Shown here in pieces: positions 42,333-53,763 of a DNA stretch of 64,000 bases (positions are counted from its first letter, which is position 1; each line of letters opens with the position of its first letter). Position numbers and translations under genes: made by a program. The DNA is from Nitratiruptor sp. (GTDB taxonomy: Bacteria > Campylobacterota > Campylobacteria > Campylobacterales > Nitratiruptoraceae). Location of the stretch: contig PUXW01000019.1 in NCBI GenBank assembly GCA_009659925.1, forward strand, positions 82,075 through 146,074. The letters run 5' to 3'. The notes beneath the pieces are model-generated. The model was not told the DNA's origin. It did no database searches and saw only the letters and a program-made list of their open reading frames with translations.

Positions 42333-43544
42333 ATGATCCCTTTTGAAGTCTCGATGGAGATTGTGGAGGGTCTCGAGATCGAGCCGATTGGAATAGAGCG
42401 GCGCTTCCTCCACGACGCCCTCGGTTTCGTCCTAGCCGAAGATGTGATTGCCCATACCGACTCGCCCCAAGCCCCAACGGCTGCGATGGATGGGTATGCC
42501 ATCCGGGCCCGGGACCAGGAGCGGGGTTGGCTCCAGGTCGTTGATCAAACTCCAGCAGGGAGCGAAGTTACCAGCTCGCTAGGACCCTTCCAAGCGATCA
42601 AGACCTTCACCGGTTCCCTCATGCCAGAGGGGGCCGATACCCTCATTCCCATCGAGCATGTGCGCCAGGAGGGGGAGCGCATCTATATCCAAGAGCCTGT
42701 GCCCCAAGGCTTTAGCGTTCGTCCTGTGGGAGAGAACTTTCGCAAGGGAGAGGTCCTCATCCCCCGGGGCAGCCCCTTGGGTTTTGCCGAAATTGGGGTG
42801 ATGGCCAGCCTCAACATCGTCATGCCCAAGGTCTACCAGAAACCTCGGGTTGCTATCCTCGCAACGGGGAGCGAGGTACTGGAGCTAGGGGAAGAGCAGC
42901 GCTCTCCTGCCCAGATTCGCAGCTCCAACAATTCGACGCTGGAGGCCCTGGTCCGGCTCCATGGGGGGATTCCGATTCAGCTTGGGGCTATCAAGGATGA
43001 TTACGACTCTATTGTGGCCGGTTTCCAAGAGGCCTTGGCTGGAAGCGATATCGTCGTGAGTACTGGAGGAGTGAGTGTAGGGGATTACGACTTTGTCAAG
43101 GATATTGTTCAAAAGGAGCTTGGGGCCCAGGTACTCTTCAAGGGGGTGCGCATCAAACCGGGCCAGCACACCCTCCTGGCCCGACGGGGCTCCCAGTTCA
43201 TCCTGGCACTTCCCGGTTTTCCCCTCTCCAGCACGATCACGGCCCTGATTTACCTTTTGCCGCTACTATATCGGATGCGGGGGGATCGCTACCGCCCCAA
43301 AATGGTCTATGGGACCCTCAAAGAGCCCTTTATCAAGCGGAGTCGCAAGAGTGAGTTTACCCCCTGCAATGTGGGCATCGAAGATGGAGGGTTCTTCGTC
43401 GACTTTGCCGGAAGCCGTCTAGGAAGCAGCGCCATTTTGACCAACATGTTGGGGCGGGATAAGGGCTTGGTGGTCACTGGGCCCGAAGATGGCGACAAAG
43501 AGGCTGGAGAGCAGGTGCTCGTCTGGCTCATCAACTCTTTTTGA
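42333..43544 (+). CDS. moeA: Molybdopterin molybdenumtransferase
   Basis: A 403-residue MoeA with VLAEDVIAHTDSPQAPTAAMDGYAIR, TGSLMPEGADTLI, VAILATGSEVLELG, VSTGGVSVGDYDFVK, LPGFPLSST and a C-terminal beta-barrel domain. It inserts molybdate into adenylated molybdopterin. GGAGGAGG precedes the start. With moaC, mobA, moaD and moaE this gives five cofactor genes at four loci in the window. Confidence 0.93.
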   Translation: MIPFEVSMEIVEGLEIEPIGIERRFLHDALGFVLAEDVIAHTDSPQAPTAAMDGYAIRARDQERGWLQVVDQTPAGSEVTSSLGPFQAIKTFTGSLMPEGADTLIPIEHVRQEGERIYIQEPVPQGFSVRPVGENFRKGEVLIPRGSPLGFAEIGVMASLNIVMPKVYQKPRVAILATGSEVLELGEEQRSPAQIRSSNNSTLEALVRLHGGIPIQLGAIKDDYDSIVAGFQEALAGSDIVVSTGGVSVGDYDFVKDIVQKELGAQVLFKGVRIKPGQHTLLARRGSQFILALPGFPLSSTITALIYLLPLLYRMRGDRYRPKMVYGTLKEPFIKRSRKSEFTPCNVGIEDGGFFVDFAGSRLGSSAILTNMLGRDKGLVVTGPEDGDKEAGEQVLVWLINSF

Positions 43545-43554
43545 AAGGATAGCG

Positions 43555-44109
43555 ATGGTTCGATGGCTGTTGACCCTTTTGAGTTTGACCCTCTTCCTGG
43601 TGGCTGGAGAAAAGGCCATCCAGCAACAGGAAGGTCCCGTACGCCAGTTCGAGGTGGTCAGCGTCGACGGGGAGAAGTTCCACTTTGAGGTGAGTAACCG
43701 GGGAGTGGTTTGCAAAGAGTGCCAGGGGAAAGTGCTGATCATGGACTTCTTCGGAAAGCACTGCCCCCCCTGCCGGGCCTCCATTCCAATCCTCTCCAAA
43801 CTCCAAAAGGAGATGGGGGATAAGGTCCAAATCATCTCCTTCCATGTCCAAGAGTCCCTCACTCCCCAGGATCTGGTCTACCTGCGTGGGCGGTTGGGGC
43901 TGGATTATCCCATCATCGATATGACGGGAAGCGAGGCAAACTACCAGTTCGTCGAATATATCGGCCAAGCCTCAGGCTGGCGCAGCACCATCCCCTATAT
44001 GCTCTTTTTCGCCCCCGATGGGCGCTATGTGGGCCACCACTACGGAATGGTCGATCTCCAGTCCCTCAAAGAGAGCGTCCAGAAGATCATGGCCCTTCAA
44101 TCCAAGTGA
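43555..44109 (+). CDS. TlpA/ResA-like periplasmic thioredoxin
   Basis: A 184-residue exported thioredoxin-fold protein. Signal peptide LLTLLSLTLFLVAGE, active site KHCPPCRAS (Cys70, Cys73) after VLIMDFFG, and the cis-proline region WRSTIPYMLFF. A second CxxC, CKEC (53-56), precedes the fold and is unusual. Possible roles are reduction of heme-binding cysteines or copper-site cysteines during oxidase and cytochrome assembly. Start at 43555, with AAAGGA before it. Confidence 0.8.
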   Translation: MVRWLLTLLSLTLFLVAGEKAIQQQEGPVRQFEVVSVDGEKFHFEVSNRGVVCKECQGKVLIMDFFGKHCPPCRASIPILSKLQKEMGDKVQIISFHVQESLTPQDLVYLRGRLGLDYPIIDMTGSEANYQFVEYIGQASGWRSTIPYMLFFAPDGRYVGHHYGMVDLQSLKESVQKIMALQSK

Positions 44110-44123
44110 GGCCTCGGCCTCAC
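44106..44123. terminator. Hairpin spanning two convergent stop codons
   Basis: GTGAGGCC-TC-GGCCTCAC is a perfect eight-base stem. The thioredoxin gene stop TGA is in the left arm and the complement of the MFS gene stop is in the right arm. Symmetry suggests a bidirectional terminator, but neither side has a U-tract. Confidence 0.45.
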
Positions 44124-45466
44124 TGGCGCTCCAAGAGCTCCTTGATGCGCCCTTCGTCGATTTTCTCCTTGTCGTACTTGACGACGATGATCCCCTCGGT
44201 CTCGTTGATATAAAAATCGGTGATCCCATCCACCACCTTCAGGGCGGGGAGGCGATCCCGGTCGTACTGGTCCGCGTCAAGGAAGAGGGTAGCCCGAAGT
44301 CCTGGATTGCGCATGCCAACAATCCAGTAGATCCAAATCGCGGCGATGATCAAAACGGCGATGGTTACCGCTTGCTCTTTGCCATAGTGGTAGAGGGCTC
44401 CTCCCAAGGCCCCTCCCAGGAAGATTCCGATATAGGCGAAGGTATTGGCCACTCCAAGGGCCGCTCCCTTCTGGTGGACCCTGGCAAATTTGCTCACGAA
44501 GCTTTGCAAGAGGGGTTCAAACATATTAAAGCCGATGAAAAAGAGGCTCACACCCACACCAAATAGCCAGAGGGAGGAGCTAAATCCCATGAGGACGAAA
44601 CCAGCAGCGATGAAGAGGATGGAGGCGATGAAGACCTCCTTGCCCTTGTGGTACTTTTCTCCCAAGATCGCTGCCGGCCCCATAGCCAAGATGCCTAGGA
44701 TCACCGCTGGGAGGTAGACCTTCCAGTAGTGTTCGGGACCCATGCCAAACTTTTGCTTCATGAGGACGGGAATGAGGAAGAAGGCGATGGCCATGGTAGA
44801 GGAGTGGAAGAGGAAGGTGATATACATGCGCACGAGGTCCTTGTCCTTGAAGACCTCCCAGATGCGGGTCTCTTCCTGGCTGTAGTGGTGGACGATCTTG
44901 GGAGGTTCTGGAACCGCGACGAAGAGGATGGCCAAGGCGGCAATGGCCAAAGCCGCGGTGAGCCAGAAGAGGGCCTTGACGCTATAAAGTCCCCCGATGA
45001 TGGGGCCAATGAGCATGGCCGCCGCAAAGCTCAAGGCGATGGTCATTCCCATGACGGCCATGGCGTGGGCCCGTTCGTCTTCTCGTACATAATCGGCGAT
45101 CATAGCGGTGACCACACTTCCAATGGCTCCAGCCCCCTGGAGAAAGCGGCCAAGGAGGAGGAGATAGATGTGGTCTGCAATGGCACATAGAACAGAGCCG
45201 ATGGCGAAGACCACCAGCCCGATGAAGATAGCCCATTTCCGTCCGATCCGGTCACTCAAGACCCCGTAGGGGACCTGGAAGAGGGCTTGGGTGAAGGCAT
45301 AGCCCCCGACAGCTACCCCAGCTAGAAAGGCGTTTCCCCCTTCCAGTTCCATCGCATATTGGCTCAAGACCGAGAGGACGATGAAGAGCCCGAAGAAGCG
45401 TAAGGCGACGATGAGACTCAGTGGCAAGACCTTTTTGACGATCCCTTTCAATCCCCCTCCTTTCAT
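44120..45466 (-). CDS. MFS transporter with C-terminal ferredoxin-like (YAM-type) domain
   Basis: A 448-residue protein with 12 predicted helices and the MFS motif A as GVLSDRIGRKWAIFIG, also LLGRFLQGAGAIGSVVTAMIADYV. After the last helix there is a ~65-residue cytoplasmic domain (LPALKVVDGITDFYINETEGIIVVKYDKEKID) with a beta-alpha-beta pattern like the YAM domain of Escherichia coli YajR or an HMA domain without metal cysteines. The substrate of YajR is not settled. Diverges from rdgB. Confidence 0.8.
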   Translation of the reverse strand: MKGGGLKGIVKKVLPLSLIVALRFFGLFIVLSVLSQYAMELEGGNAFLAGVAVGGYAFTQALFQVPYGVLSDRIGRKWAIFIGLVVFAIGSVLCAIADHIYLLLLGRFLQGAGAIGSVVTAMIADYVREDERAHAMAVMGMTIALSFAAAMLIGPIIGGLYSVKALFWLTAALAIAALAILFVAVPEPPKIVHHYSQEETRIWEVFKDKDLVRMYITFLFHSSTMAIAFFLIPVLMKQKFGMGPEHYWKVYLPAVILGILAMGPAAILGEKYHKGKEVFIASILFIAAGFVLMGFSSSLWLFGVGVSLFFIGFNMFEPLLQSFVSKFARVHQKGAALGVANTFAYIGIFLGGALGGALYHYGKEQAVTIAVLIIAAIWIYWIVGMRNPGLRATLFLDADQYDRDRLPALKVVDGITDFYINETEGIIVVKYDKEKIDEGRIKELLERQ

Positions 45467-45513
45467 GTTAAAATGTGGCCCAATTATACTCGAAAAATCT
45501 TTAAGGAGCTGTC

Positions 45514-46101
45514 ATGAAGCTCATCCTCGCCTCCAATAATCCAGGGAAAGTGGCGGAATTCCAGGATCTCCTAGGACGCTCGATCATCCCCTACAAAGAG
45601 GTGCTTGGAACTATGGAGATCGTGGAGAGTGGATCGACCTTCAAGGAGAATGCCATCATCAAGGCCCAGCGGGTCTACGAGGCCCTTGGCAAGGGGGATT
45701 GGATCGTCTTGAGCGATGATAGTGGCCTCTCGGTGCCGGCTTTGGGAGGTGCTCCCGGGATCTTTAGTGCCCGCTATGCGGGGCCGGGAGCTAGCGACGC
45801 TCAAAATCGCGAAAAGCTCATTGAAGAGCTGCGTCAGCGGGGAATCAAGCGGACTCCGGCCTACTATACAGCGGCTATTGCCATCGCTACGAAGGATGGG
45901 ATCTTCACCACCCATGGATGGATGTGGGGAGAGGTGATCGATGAGGTCCGGGGGAGTGGAGGATTCGGATACGATCCCCTCTTCATTCCCGAGGGCTACG
46001 ATCAAACCCTCGGCGAGTTGGACCCCAAGATCAAGGGGGCCATCTCCCACCGGGCCAAGGCCATCGAACTGGCCAAGATCCAACTTGGAGTTCTGGAGTG
46101 A
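45514..46101 (+). CDS. rdgB: RdgB/HAM1 non-canonical purine NTP pyrophosphatase
   Basis: A 195-residue house-cleaning enzyme. It starts [19 protein letters not shown] and has [47 protein letters not shown] and the C-terminal [11 protein letters not shown]. It hydrolyses XTP and (d)ITP. A TATACT-type -10 and AAGGAG ribosome site precede it. Overlaps the next gene by four bases. Confidence 0.95.
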   Translation: MKLILASNNPGKVAEFQDLLGRSIIPYKEVLGTMEIVESGSTFKENAIIKAQRVYEALGKGDWIVLSDDSGLSVPALGGAPGIFSARYAGPGASDAQNREKLIEELRQRGIKRTPAYYTAAIAIATKDGIFTTHGWMWGEVIDEVRGSGGFGYDPLFIPEGYDQTLGELDPKIKGAISHRAKAIELAKIQLGVLE

Positions 46102-47909
46102 GTCTCGAGGAGCTCTACCACGCGACTCAAATCCACCACCATCGACTCTACCGTTTCTATGAGCTTTTGGATCGGTGGGATCCCATGGACGAAGAGTTGG
46201 TCCAATTGGACCGACGTGTGGAGGAGTTTTTGCAATTTTTGGGCCTCTCTTCAAGCCAGGAGGCGAGATTGGCGGCCATTACTCGAATCGTCAACCTCCA
46301 CGAGGCCCCCTTGCTCCAGCTGATCGGCAACTTCGACGAGGAACGCCGTATCACCATTCGCCGGAAGGCATCGGCCTGGGTGGGCCACTTCTACGAGGCC
46401 TCCTTCCAGGAGCTCATAGGGCAGGTTACTCAAAAGGGGCTCCTCGATCCCTTCTACGCCCGTTTGCTCTTCCATGTCCATCGGATCGGGGAGGTGGTCA
46501 ACCGCTGGTACGGTTCCTGGATGGAGCGGATCGTCCATGGGGTCAACCGCGATCTGGAGCGCCGCTTCGGGGGGAGCGTAGAGGCCATCTTGGGGATGCT
46601 CCAGGACCAGGGGCTCTTGGATCGCGATCGAGATGGTACCATCGCCCAGCGCTGCTACTCGCTCCTGGAGCCAACGAGCCAAGGATGGCGGCGTCGAAGC
46701 TATGCCCAAGCCTTCCCGGAGGAGATCGCTAGGATCGGGAGATTTTTGGAAGGGGCACTGGAGGAGTTGGAGGCTCTGGAAGAGCCTTTGGGGCAAAAGA
46801 GGGCCTGGCTCGCTTATCTCCAGGCTCTGCGCCAGGCTTTCGTCGAGACCGATCCGGACCGGCTCGTGGCCAAATGGAGCGATGTGGATCGACGTTGGAT
46901 GGGGGTGACGACCCCAATCCAGGTGGGCCATCCCCTAGAATACTACGAGGATCGCTACCGCAAGGCGGTTGTACCGGAGTGGGATTTGCGTCTGCAAGAT
47001 CCAGAAGCTCCCGGGAGTCTCCAGCTCAAACGGATACGCAACTTCTTTGCCACCTTCTACCGCCAAATCGGTATCGATGCTCCCTCGATCTACCGCCAGA
47101 CCATGGCGATCCTCGATCGAACCCAGCTTTATGTAGGCAGGCCGATGCTCTTTTACGGGGCCGGTTTGGATGGTCTCTTCAGCGCTCAGGTGGTTCCCAA
47201 CGACGAGGGGGTCAGCCGCCATCTGGGCAAGAAGATCTTCGCCTATCCCGACCTTTTGTACCAAAGCAAGCGGCGCCGACCGATGATGCGGTTGGAAAGA
47301 GAGCTCTATGGCCCGGCCCTGGTCCAACACTTCCGCCAGATCTTCGATGAGCCTCAAAAGTGGTACGAGGTCTATGAGATCACCACCATCGGCCATGAGC
47401 TCGGCCACATTCTCTGGATCGACGAGGAGAGCGAGGGGGCGATGAATCGGAGTGGGCAATTCAAGAACCTGGAGGAGTTCAAGGCGACCTTAGGAGGCAT
47501 CCTTGCCCATATCCACCATGAGGCAGATCGCCTCTGGGAGCCCCTGCTGCACGATACCCTGACCCGGGCTATCTCTTTGATCCACTGGATGGAGATCCCC
47601 GAAGTGGAGCCCTACTATGTGGAGGGCCTCTTGCATCTGGAGGGGCTCTTTGCCGCTGGGATAGTCCGCTTCGATGGAAGGCAGCCCTCCTTCGACTTGA
47701 GCCACCACCGCTACCAGACCCTCGGGAGATGGTACGAAGAGATCTACCAGGAGATCGCCAAGTGCTATCTCGTTAAAGAGGATTCAAAGAAATTTTTGGA
47801 TAGATTTATAGTCTACGGGTCGCCTATTGTACCGCGCAACCAAGAGGTTCGAGCCTTCGTGGAGTACTACTATGGACTCTATCGTCAATTTGGAACTCAA
47901 GTAGCGTAA
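46098..47909 (+). CDS. CiaB-like protein with a HELGH zinc-protease motif
   Basis: A 603-residue protein resembling in size and general character the CiaB invasion antigen homologues annotated across Campylobacterota, including non-pathogens; I assign this from memory of the family. It has no signal peptide. Residues 433-437 are HELGH, preceded by [11 protein letters not shown] and followed 22 residues later by EEFKATLGG (Glu459/460), a HExxH...E pattern like gluzincin metallopeptidases. The N-terminal half is helical. It starts inside the rdgB stop (ATGA). Confidence 0.55.
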   Translation: MSLEELYHATQIHHHRLYRFYELLDRWDPMDEELVQLDRRVEEFLQFLGLSSSQEARLAAITRIVNLHEAPLLQLIGNFDEERRITIRRKASAWVGHFYEASFQELIGQVTQKGLLDPFYARLLFHVHRIGEVVNRWYGSWMERIVHGVNRDLERRFGGSVEAILGMLQDQGLLDRDRDGTIAQRCYSLLEPTSQGWRRRSYAQAFPEEIARIGRFLEGALEELEALEEPLGQKRAWLAYLQALRQAFVETDPDRLVAKWSDVDRRWMGVTTPIQVGHPLEYYEDRYRKAVVPEWDLRLQDPEAPGSLQLKRIRNFFATFYRQIGIDAPSIYRQTMAILDRTQLYVGRPMLFYGAGLDGLFSAQVVPNDEGVSRHLGKKIFAYPDLLYQSKRRRPMMRLERELYGPALVQHFRQIFDEPQKWYEVYEITTIGHELGHILWIDEESEGAMNRSGQFKNLEEFKATLGGILAHIHHEADRLWEPLLHDTLTRAISLIHWMEIPEVEPYYVEGLLHLEGLFAAGIVRFDGRQPSFDLSHHRYQTLGRWYEEIYQEIAKCYLVKEDSKKFLDRFIVYGSPIVPRNQEVRAFVEYYYGLYRQFGTQVA

Positions 47910-47919
47910 GGAGTGAACC

Positions 47920-49308
47920 ATGAGAGTTCTATTCTTCTTCCTCTTTTCCATCTCACTCCTGTTCGGAGCAACCGCCTCCCAGGAGTACATCAACGAGTTG
48001 CGGGCCTTTTTGACCTCTCGGACCTTCACCATTGCCGGGATCGTCTATAGTTACGACTTCGATCGGGATGGGCGCATCGATTACAACGATTGGATCTTCC
48101 AGAGCGCCAAGGGGAACCGGATCTACCGCCTTCTCGGGACAACGCCAAGTGAGCAAAACGCCTTTGGATATGCCCCGGTGGCGGGGGTCAACCTGGCTGG
48201 TAAAGAGCCGGATGGCTTTTTCGTCTTCATCGACTTCCCCAAGGATAGGGACAAGCGCTTTTCCTGGATCTACCTCTCTTTGCGGGATGGGTGTGTCTAC
48301 AAGCTGATGGGGCGTACTCCGGAGAACCTCTTCGACTATTTGCGCTTCGGTTCGAAATTGTGCGACCCGAATTTGACCTTCATCGTCGAAGATCAAGAGG
48401 TGGCCATCGTCTACAAGAATATCGATCTCTTCGAGACGATCCTCGATCATGAGGATACTCCAGGTTTTTCATGGCGTCTCTATCGCCATGGGGATCAGCT
48501 CTTCGTGGCCGATGGGTCGGCTGGATTGAGCGTCTTCGACATCGTGGAGCCGGATAATATCGAGCTTGCCTATCGGATCCCCTTGGGAGGCCATCAGCTC
48601 TACGATATCGCCATTGCCGGGCGCTACGCCTATTTGGCCAATGGGAAGGGGGGACTTTATATCGTCGATCTGGAGCGACGCCAGGCGAGTGCGTGTAGCT
48701 ATCTGGCTGGGCGAGAGGTGACCCGGGTGAGTCTCCATCCTTCTGGGCGCCACCTTGTGGCCATTTTGGACGAGAAGGATCTGGTGGTCTTGGACATCAA
48801 AGGGGATAAACTCACCAATTTGCGCCGCATTCCCACCTGTTCTAATCCCCTCGACATCCACTTTTGCGGGAACGATCTCCTCGTCGTTGATGGGTGCGAT
48901 GGGTTGATACTCTGCGATATGAGCGATCCCCATAATCCCATTGTCAAACCCCTCTACTTCTTCATTGATCCGCGCGGCGTTACCAGTTATCAGGGGCGTT
49001 ACGCCATTGCGACCCGGTGGGAGTATGCCAACCAGATCATCATCTATGACACCCAAGAAGGGCGTCCGGTCCACTTCGATGTGGGGGATCGGGTCCACAA
49101 AGGGGTTGTCGCTGGAGACCGGCTCTATCTCCTGGGTGAGAGCTCCTTCATTTCGATCTGGGACTTAGGGGACGATCCCATGCATCCCCGTTTCGTTCAA
49201 AAGATCTACCTCCCCTATCCGGCCACAGATCTTCTAGTTGATCCCGAGGAGTGTGTGGCCTATGTGGCCAATGGAGGGAACGGGGTGCTGGTGATCTCCA
49301 TTCCATGA
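47920..49308 (+). CDS. Secreted LVIVD-repeat beta-propeller with EF-hand-like loop
   Basis: A 462-residue exported protein (signal VLFFFLFSISLLFGATA). Residues about 45-60 contain DFDRDGRIDYNDW, a good EF-hand or dockerin-like calcium loop. From about 180 on, six or so LVIVD-type blades recur (LFVADGSAGLSVFDI, AYLANGKGGLYIVDL, LLVVDGCDGLILCDM, AYVANGGNGVLVISI). Such propellers are surface or periplasmic binding scaffolds. Eleven bases after the CiaB-like gene, so probably co-transcribed. No specific function known. Confidence 0.75.
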   Translation: MRVLFFFLFSISLLFGATASQEYINELRAFLTSRTFTIAGIVYSYDFDRDGRIDYNDWIFQSAKGNRIYRLLGTTPSEQNAFGYAPVAGVNLAGKEPDGFFVFIDFPKDRDKRFSWIYLSLRDGCVYKLMGRTPENLFDYLRFGSKLCDPNLTFIVEDQEVAIVYKNIDLFETILDHEDTPGFSWRLYRHGDQLFVADGSAGLSVFDIVEPDNIELAYRIPLGGHQLYDIAIAGRYAYLANGKGGLYIVDLERRQASACSYLAGREVTRVSLHPSGRHLVAILDEKDLVVLDIKGDKLTNLRRIPTCSNPLDIHFCGNDLLVVDGCDGLILCDMSDPHNPIVKPLYFFIDPRGVTSYQGRYAIATRWEYANQIIIYDTQEGRPVHFDVGDRVHKGVVAGDRLYLLGESSFISIWDLGDDPMHPRFVQKIYLPYPATDLLVDPEECVAYVANGGNGVLVISIP

Positions 49309-49345
49309 GGCTCTTTTAGCCTCTGGTTTGGAAAAAACTTTACAC

Positions 49346-49390
49346 TTAAGCACTCAAAAACTTGACAATAGTCGACTAAAGTGCTATAAT
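49346..49390 (+). promoter_or_regulatory. Near-consensus sigma-70 promoter of hsp20 with palindromes
   Basis: TTGACA (49362-49367), a 17-base spacer and TATAAT (49385-49390) match the full sigma-70 consensus. The spacer contains the perfect palindrome TAGTCGACTA (49369-49378). AGCACT (49349-49354) and AGTGCT (49380-49385) form a wide inverted repeat around the -35. This is not the spacing of CIRCE. A repressor site is likely. Confidence 0.7.
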
Positions 49391-49421
49391 AACAGCAAAT
49401 GTAGTCTCAAGGAGGTGGAAC

Positions 49422-49874
49422 ATGGTACCAGTCATTCGTATCGATCCTTTCAAAGAGCTGCGGGATATTGAGCGCCGCATCTCTTCTATGCTGGAGTTTG
49501 AAAATGCCCTTGTGCCAAGTCTCGTTTCTAAGGGCAAGGTCGAAAACATCTGGGTCCCTGCGGTCAATGAGAAGGAGGATGAAAAGGCCTACTATCTCGA
49601 AATCGACCTGCCAGGGGTGAAGAAAGAGGACATCAACATCGAGATTCAAGACAATGTCCTCATCATCAGCGGTGAACGTAAGTTCAAAAAGGAAGAGCAG
49701 GATAAGGGATACAAGCGGGTCGAGAGCTTCTTTGGAAAGTTTGAGCGCCGCTTTACCCTTCCACCTGACGCTGATGTAGAAAAGATCGAGGCCAAGATGG
49801 AGGATGGGGTCTTGAAATTGACCATTCCTAAAGTGCAAGAGCAAAAGAACGTGAAGAAGATCAAGATCAAGTAA
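49422..49874 (+). CDS. Hsp20/IbpA-family small heat shock protein
   Basis: A 150-residue chaperone: N-terminal variable region, then the alpha-crystallin domain (YYLEIDLPGVKKEDINIEI, LIISGERKFKKEEQDKGYKR, SFFGKFERRFTLPPDADVE, GVLKLTIPK). The C-terminal KKIKIK tail lacks a clear I-x-I motif except KIKI. It holds unfolding proteins. AAGGAGGTG is a full-strength ribosome site, and with the promoter indicates strong inducible expression. Monocistronic. Confidence 0.92.
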   Translation: MVPVIRIDPFKELRDIERRISSMLEFENALVPSLVSKGKVENIWVPAVNEKEDEKAYYLEIDLPGVKKEDINIEIQDNVLIISGERKFKKEEQDKGYKRVESFFGKFERRFTLPPDADVEKIEAKMEDGVLKLTIPKVQEQKNVKKIKIK

Positions 49875-49891
49875 CCCTTCGCCTCCCTCCA

Positions 49892-49907
49892 GCCCCCTTT
49901 GGGGGGC
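49892..49907 (+). terminator. GC hairpin after hsp20
   Basis: GCCCCC-TTT-GGGGGGC forms a six-base stem 18 bases after the hsp20 stop. It is followed by a pyrimidine-rich stretch but no true U-tract. The rest of this 110-base spacer carries a TATACT that may be the -10 of the next gene. Confidence 0.45.
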
Positions 49908-49984
49908 CTCCTCTAAACTCTCTTTAATGCCTCTTTTGCTATACTCCCTCTTCAAGTAGACGAGCGCCCAACAAAGGAAGGTAG

Positions 49985-51100
49985 ATGTTACTCTTTACCC
50001 CTGGACCGACCCCTGTGCCTGAGCGGGTTCGCTACGCCATGGCCGGACCCACCATCCACCACCGCACCCCCGAATTTACCAAGATCTTCCTGGAGACGAG
50101 GGAGCTGCTCATCGAGCTTTTGAAAATGGAAGATGCCCTTCTTTTTGCCTCGACCGGGACCGGAGGGATGGAGGCGAGCGTCACCAATTTGTGTCGGCGC
50201 AAGGCCCTCATCGTCAATAGCGGGAAATTTGGCCAGCGATTCGTCGAGATTGCCAGGGCCTTTGGCAAAGAGGTGGTGGAGCTGCGCTACCCCTGGGATG
50301 AGGCGGTCAAACTCGACGATGTGCGCAAGGCTTTAAAGGAGCATCCCGATATCGATAGCTTCTTCATCCAGATTTGTGAGAGTTCTGGGGGGTTGCGCCA
50401 TCCAGTGGAGGAGGTCGCCTCATTGATCAAGGGGATGCGGGGGGATGAGGTGGTGGTGGTAGCCGATGGGATCACCGCCGTTGGGGTCGAGCCAATTGAA
50501 ACCGACCATCTCGATGCCCTCATTGCCGGGAGTCAGAAGGCCTTGATGCTTCCCCCTGGTCTGGCGATGGTCGGATTGAGTGAGGTTGCCATCGAGCGGA
50601 TTGGTTCAGGGAGTGGGTACTACTTCAACATGGCCAAGGAGCTGGCCAAACAGCGCAACGGCACCACAGCCTACACCGCCGCGACGACCCTGATCATCGG
50701 ATTGCGGGAGGTCCTGCAGATCCTCTTGCGGGAAGTGGGCCTCGATGAGCTCTTCGATCAGACCGACCGCAGGGCTACGGCGACGAGGTTGGTCGTGGAG
50801 GCCTTGGGGTTGACCCTCTATCCCCAAAAGCCAGCTCAAGCGATGACGGCAATTTATGACGAGGATGCTGAGGAGATCCGCAGCCTCCTCAAGGCCTACG
50901 GGGTCCATGTGGCTGGGGGGCAGGACCACCTTAAGGGGAAGTTGATCCGAATCAACCATATGGGTCTTATCGAGCCCCACGAGGCGGCATGGGTCCTCAA
51001 CGCCCTGGAGCTGGCCCTAGACGATATGGGGCGGCGCGAGTACGATGGAACCGCCAACCGACTCTTTTGCGAGAGCTACTACCGGCTCCTTGAGGATTGA
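49985..51100 (+). CDS. Class V aminotransferase (serine/alanine-glyoxylate type)
   Basis: A 371-residue PLP enzyme starting LFTPGPTPVPERVR, the start of the serine-pyruvate / alanine-glyoxylate aminotransferase group. It has FASTGTGGMEA, VVVVADGITAVGVEPIE and the PLP lysine in AGSQKALMLPPG. Homologues in autotrophs are sometimes labelled soluble hydrogenase small subunit, which I consider a legacy name. It may act in serine/glycine metabolism. Leads a co-directional group ending with the gene at 54890. Confidence 0.82.
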   Translation: MLLFTPGPTPVPERVRYAMAGPTIHHRTPEFTKIFLETRELLIELLKMEDALLFASTGTGGMEASVTNLCRRKALIVNSGKFGQRFVEIARAFGKEVVELRYPWDEAVKLDDVRKALKEHPDIDSFFIQICESSGGLRHPVEEVASLIKGMRGDEVVVVADGITAVGVEPIETDHLDALIAGSQKALMLPPGLAMVGLSEVAIERIGSGSGYYFNMAKELAKQRNGTTAYTAATTLIIGLREVLQILLREVGLDELFDQTDRRATATRLVVEALGLTLYPQKPAQAMTAIYDEDAEEIRSLLKAYGVHVAGGQDHLKGKLIRINHMGLIEPHEAAWVLNALELALDDMGRREYDGTANRLFCESYYRLLED

Positions 51101-51101
51101 G

Positions 51102-53759
<2,658 letters not shown>

Positions 53760-53763
<4 letters not shown>

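Noticed and set aside
49346..49385. CIRCE element upstream of hsp20
   Set aside because: AGCACT and AGTGCT resemble CIRCE half-sites, but they are about 25 bases apart instead of 9 and the arms are too short.
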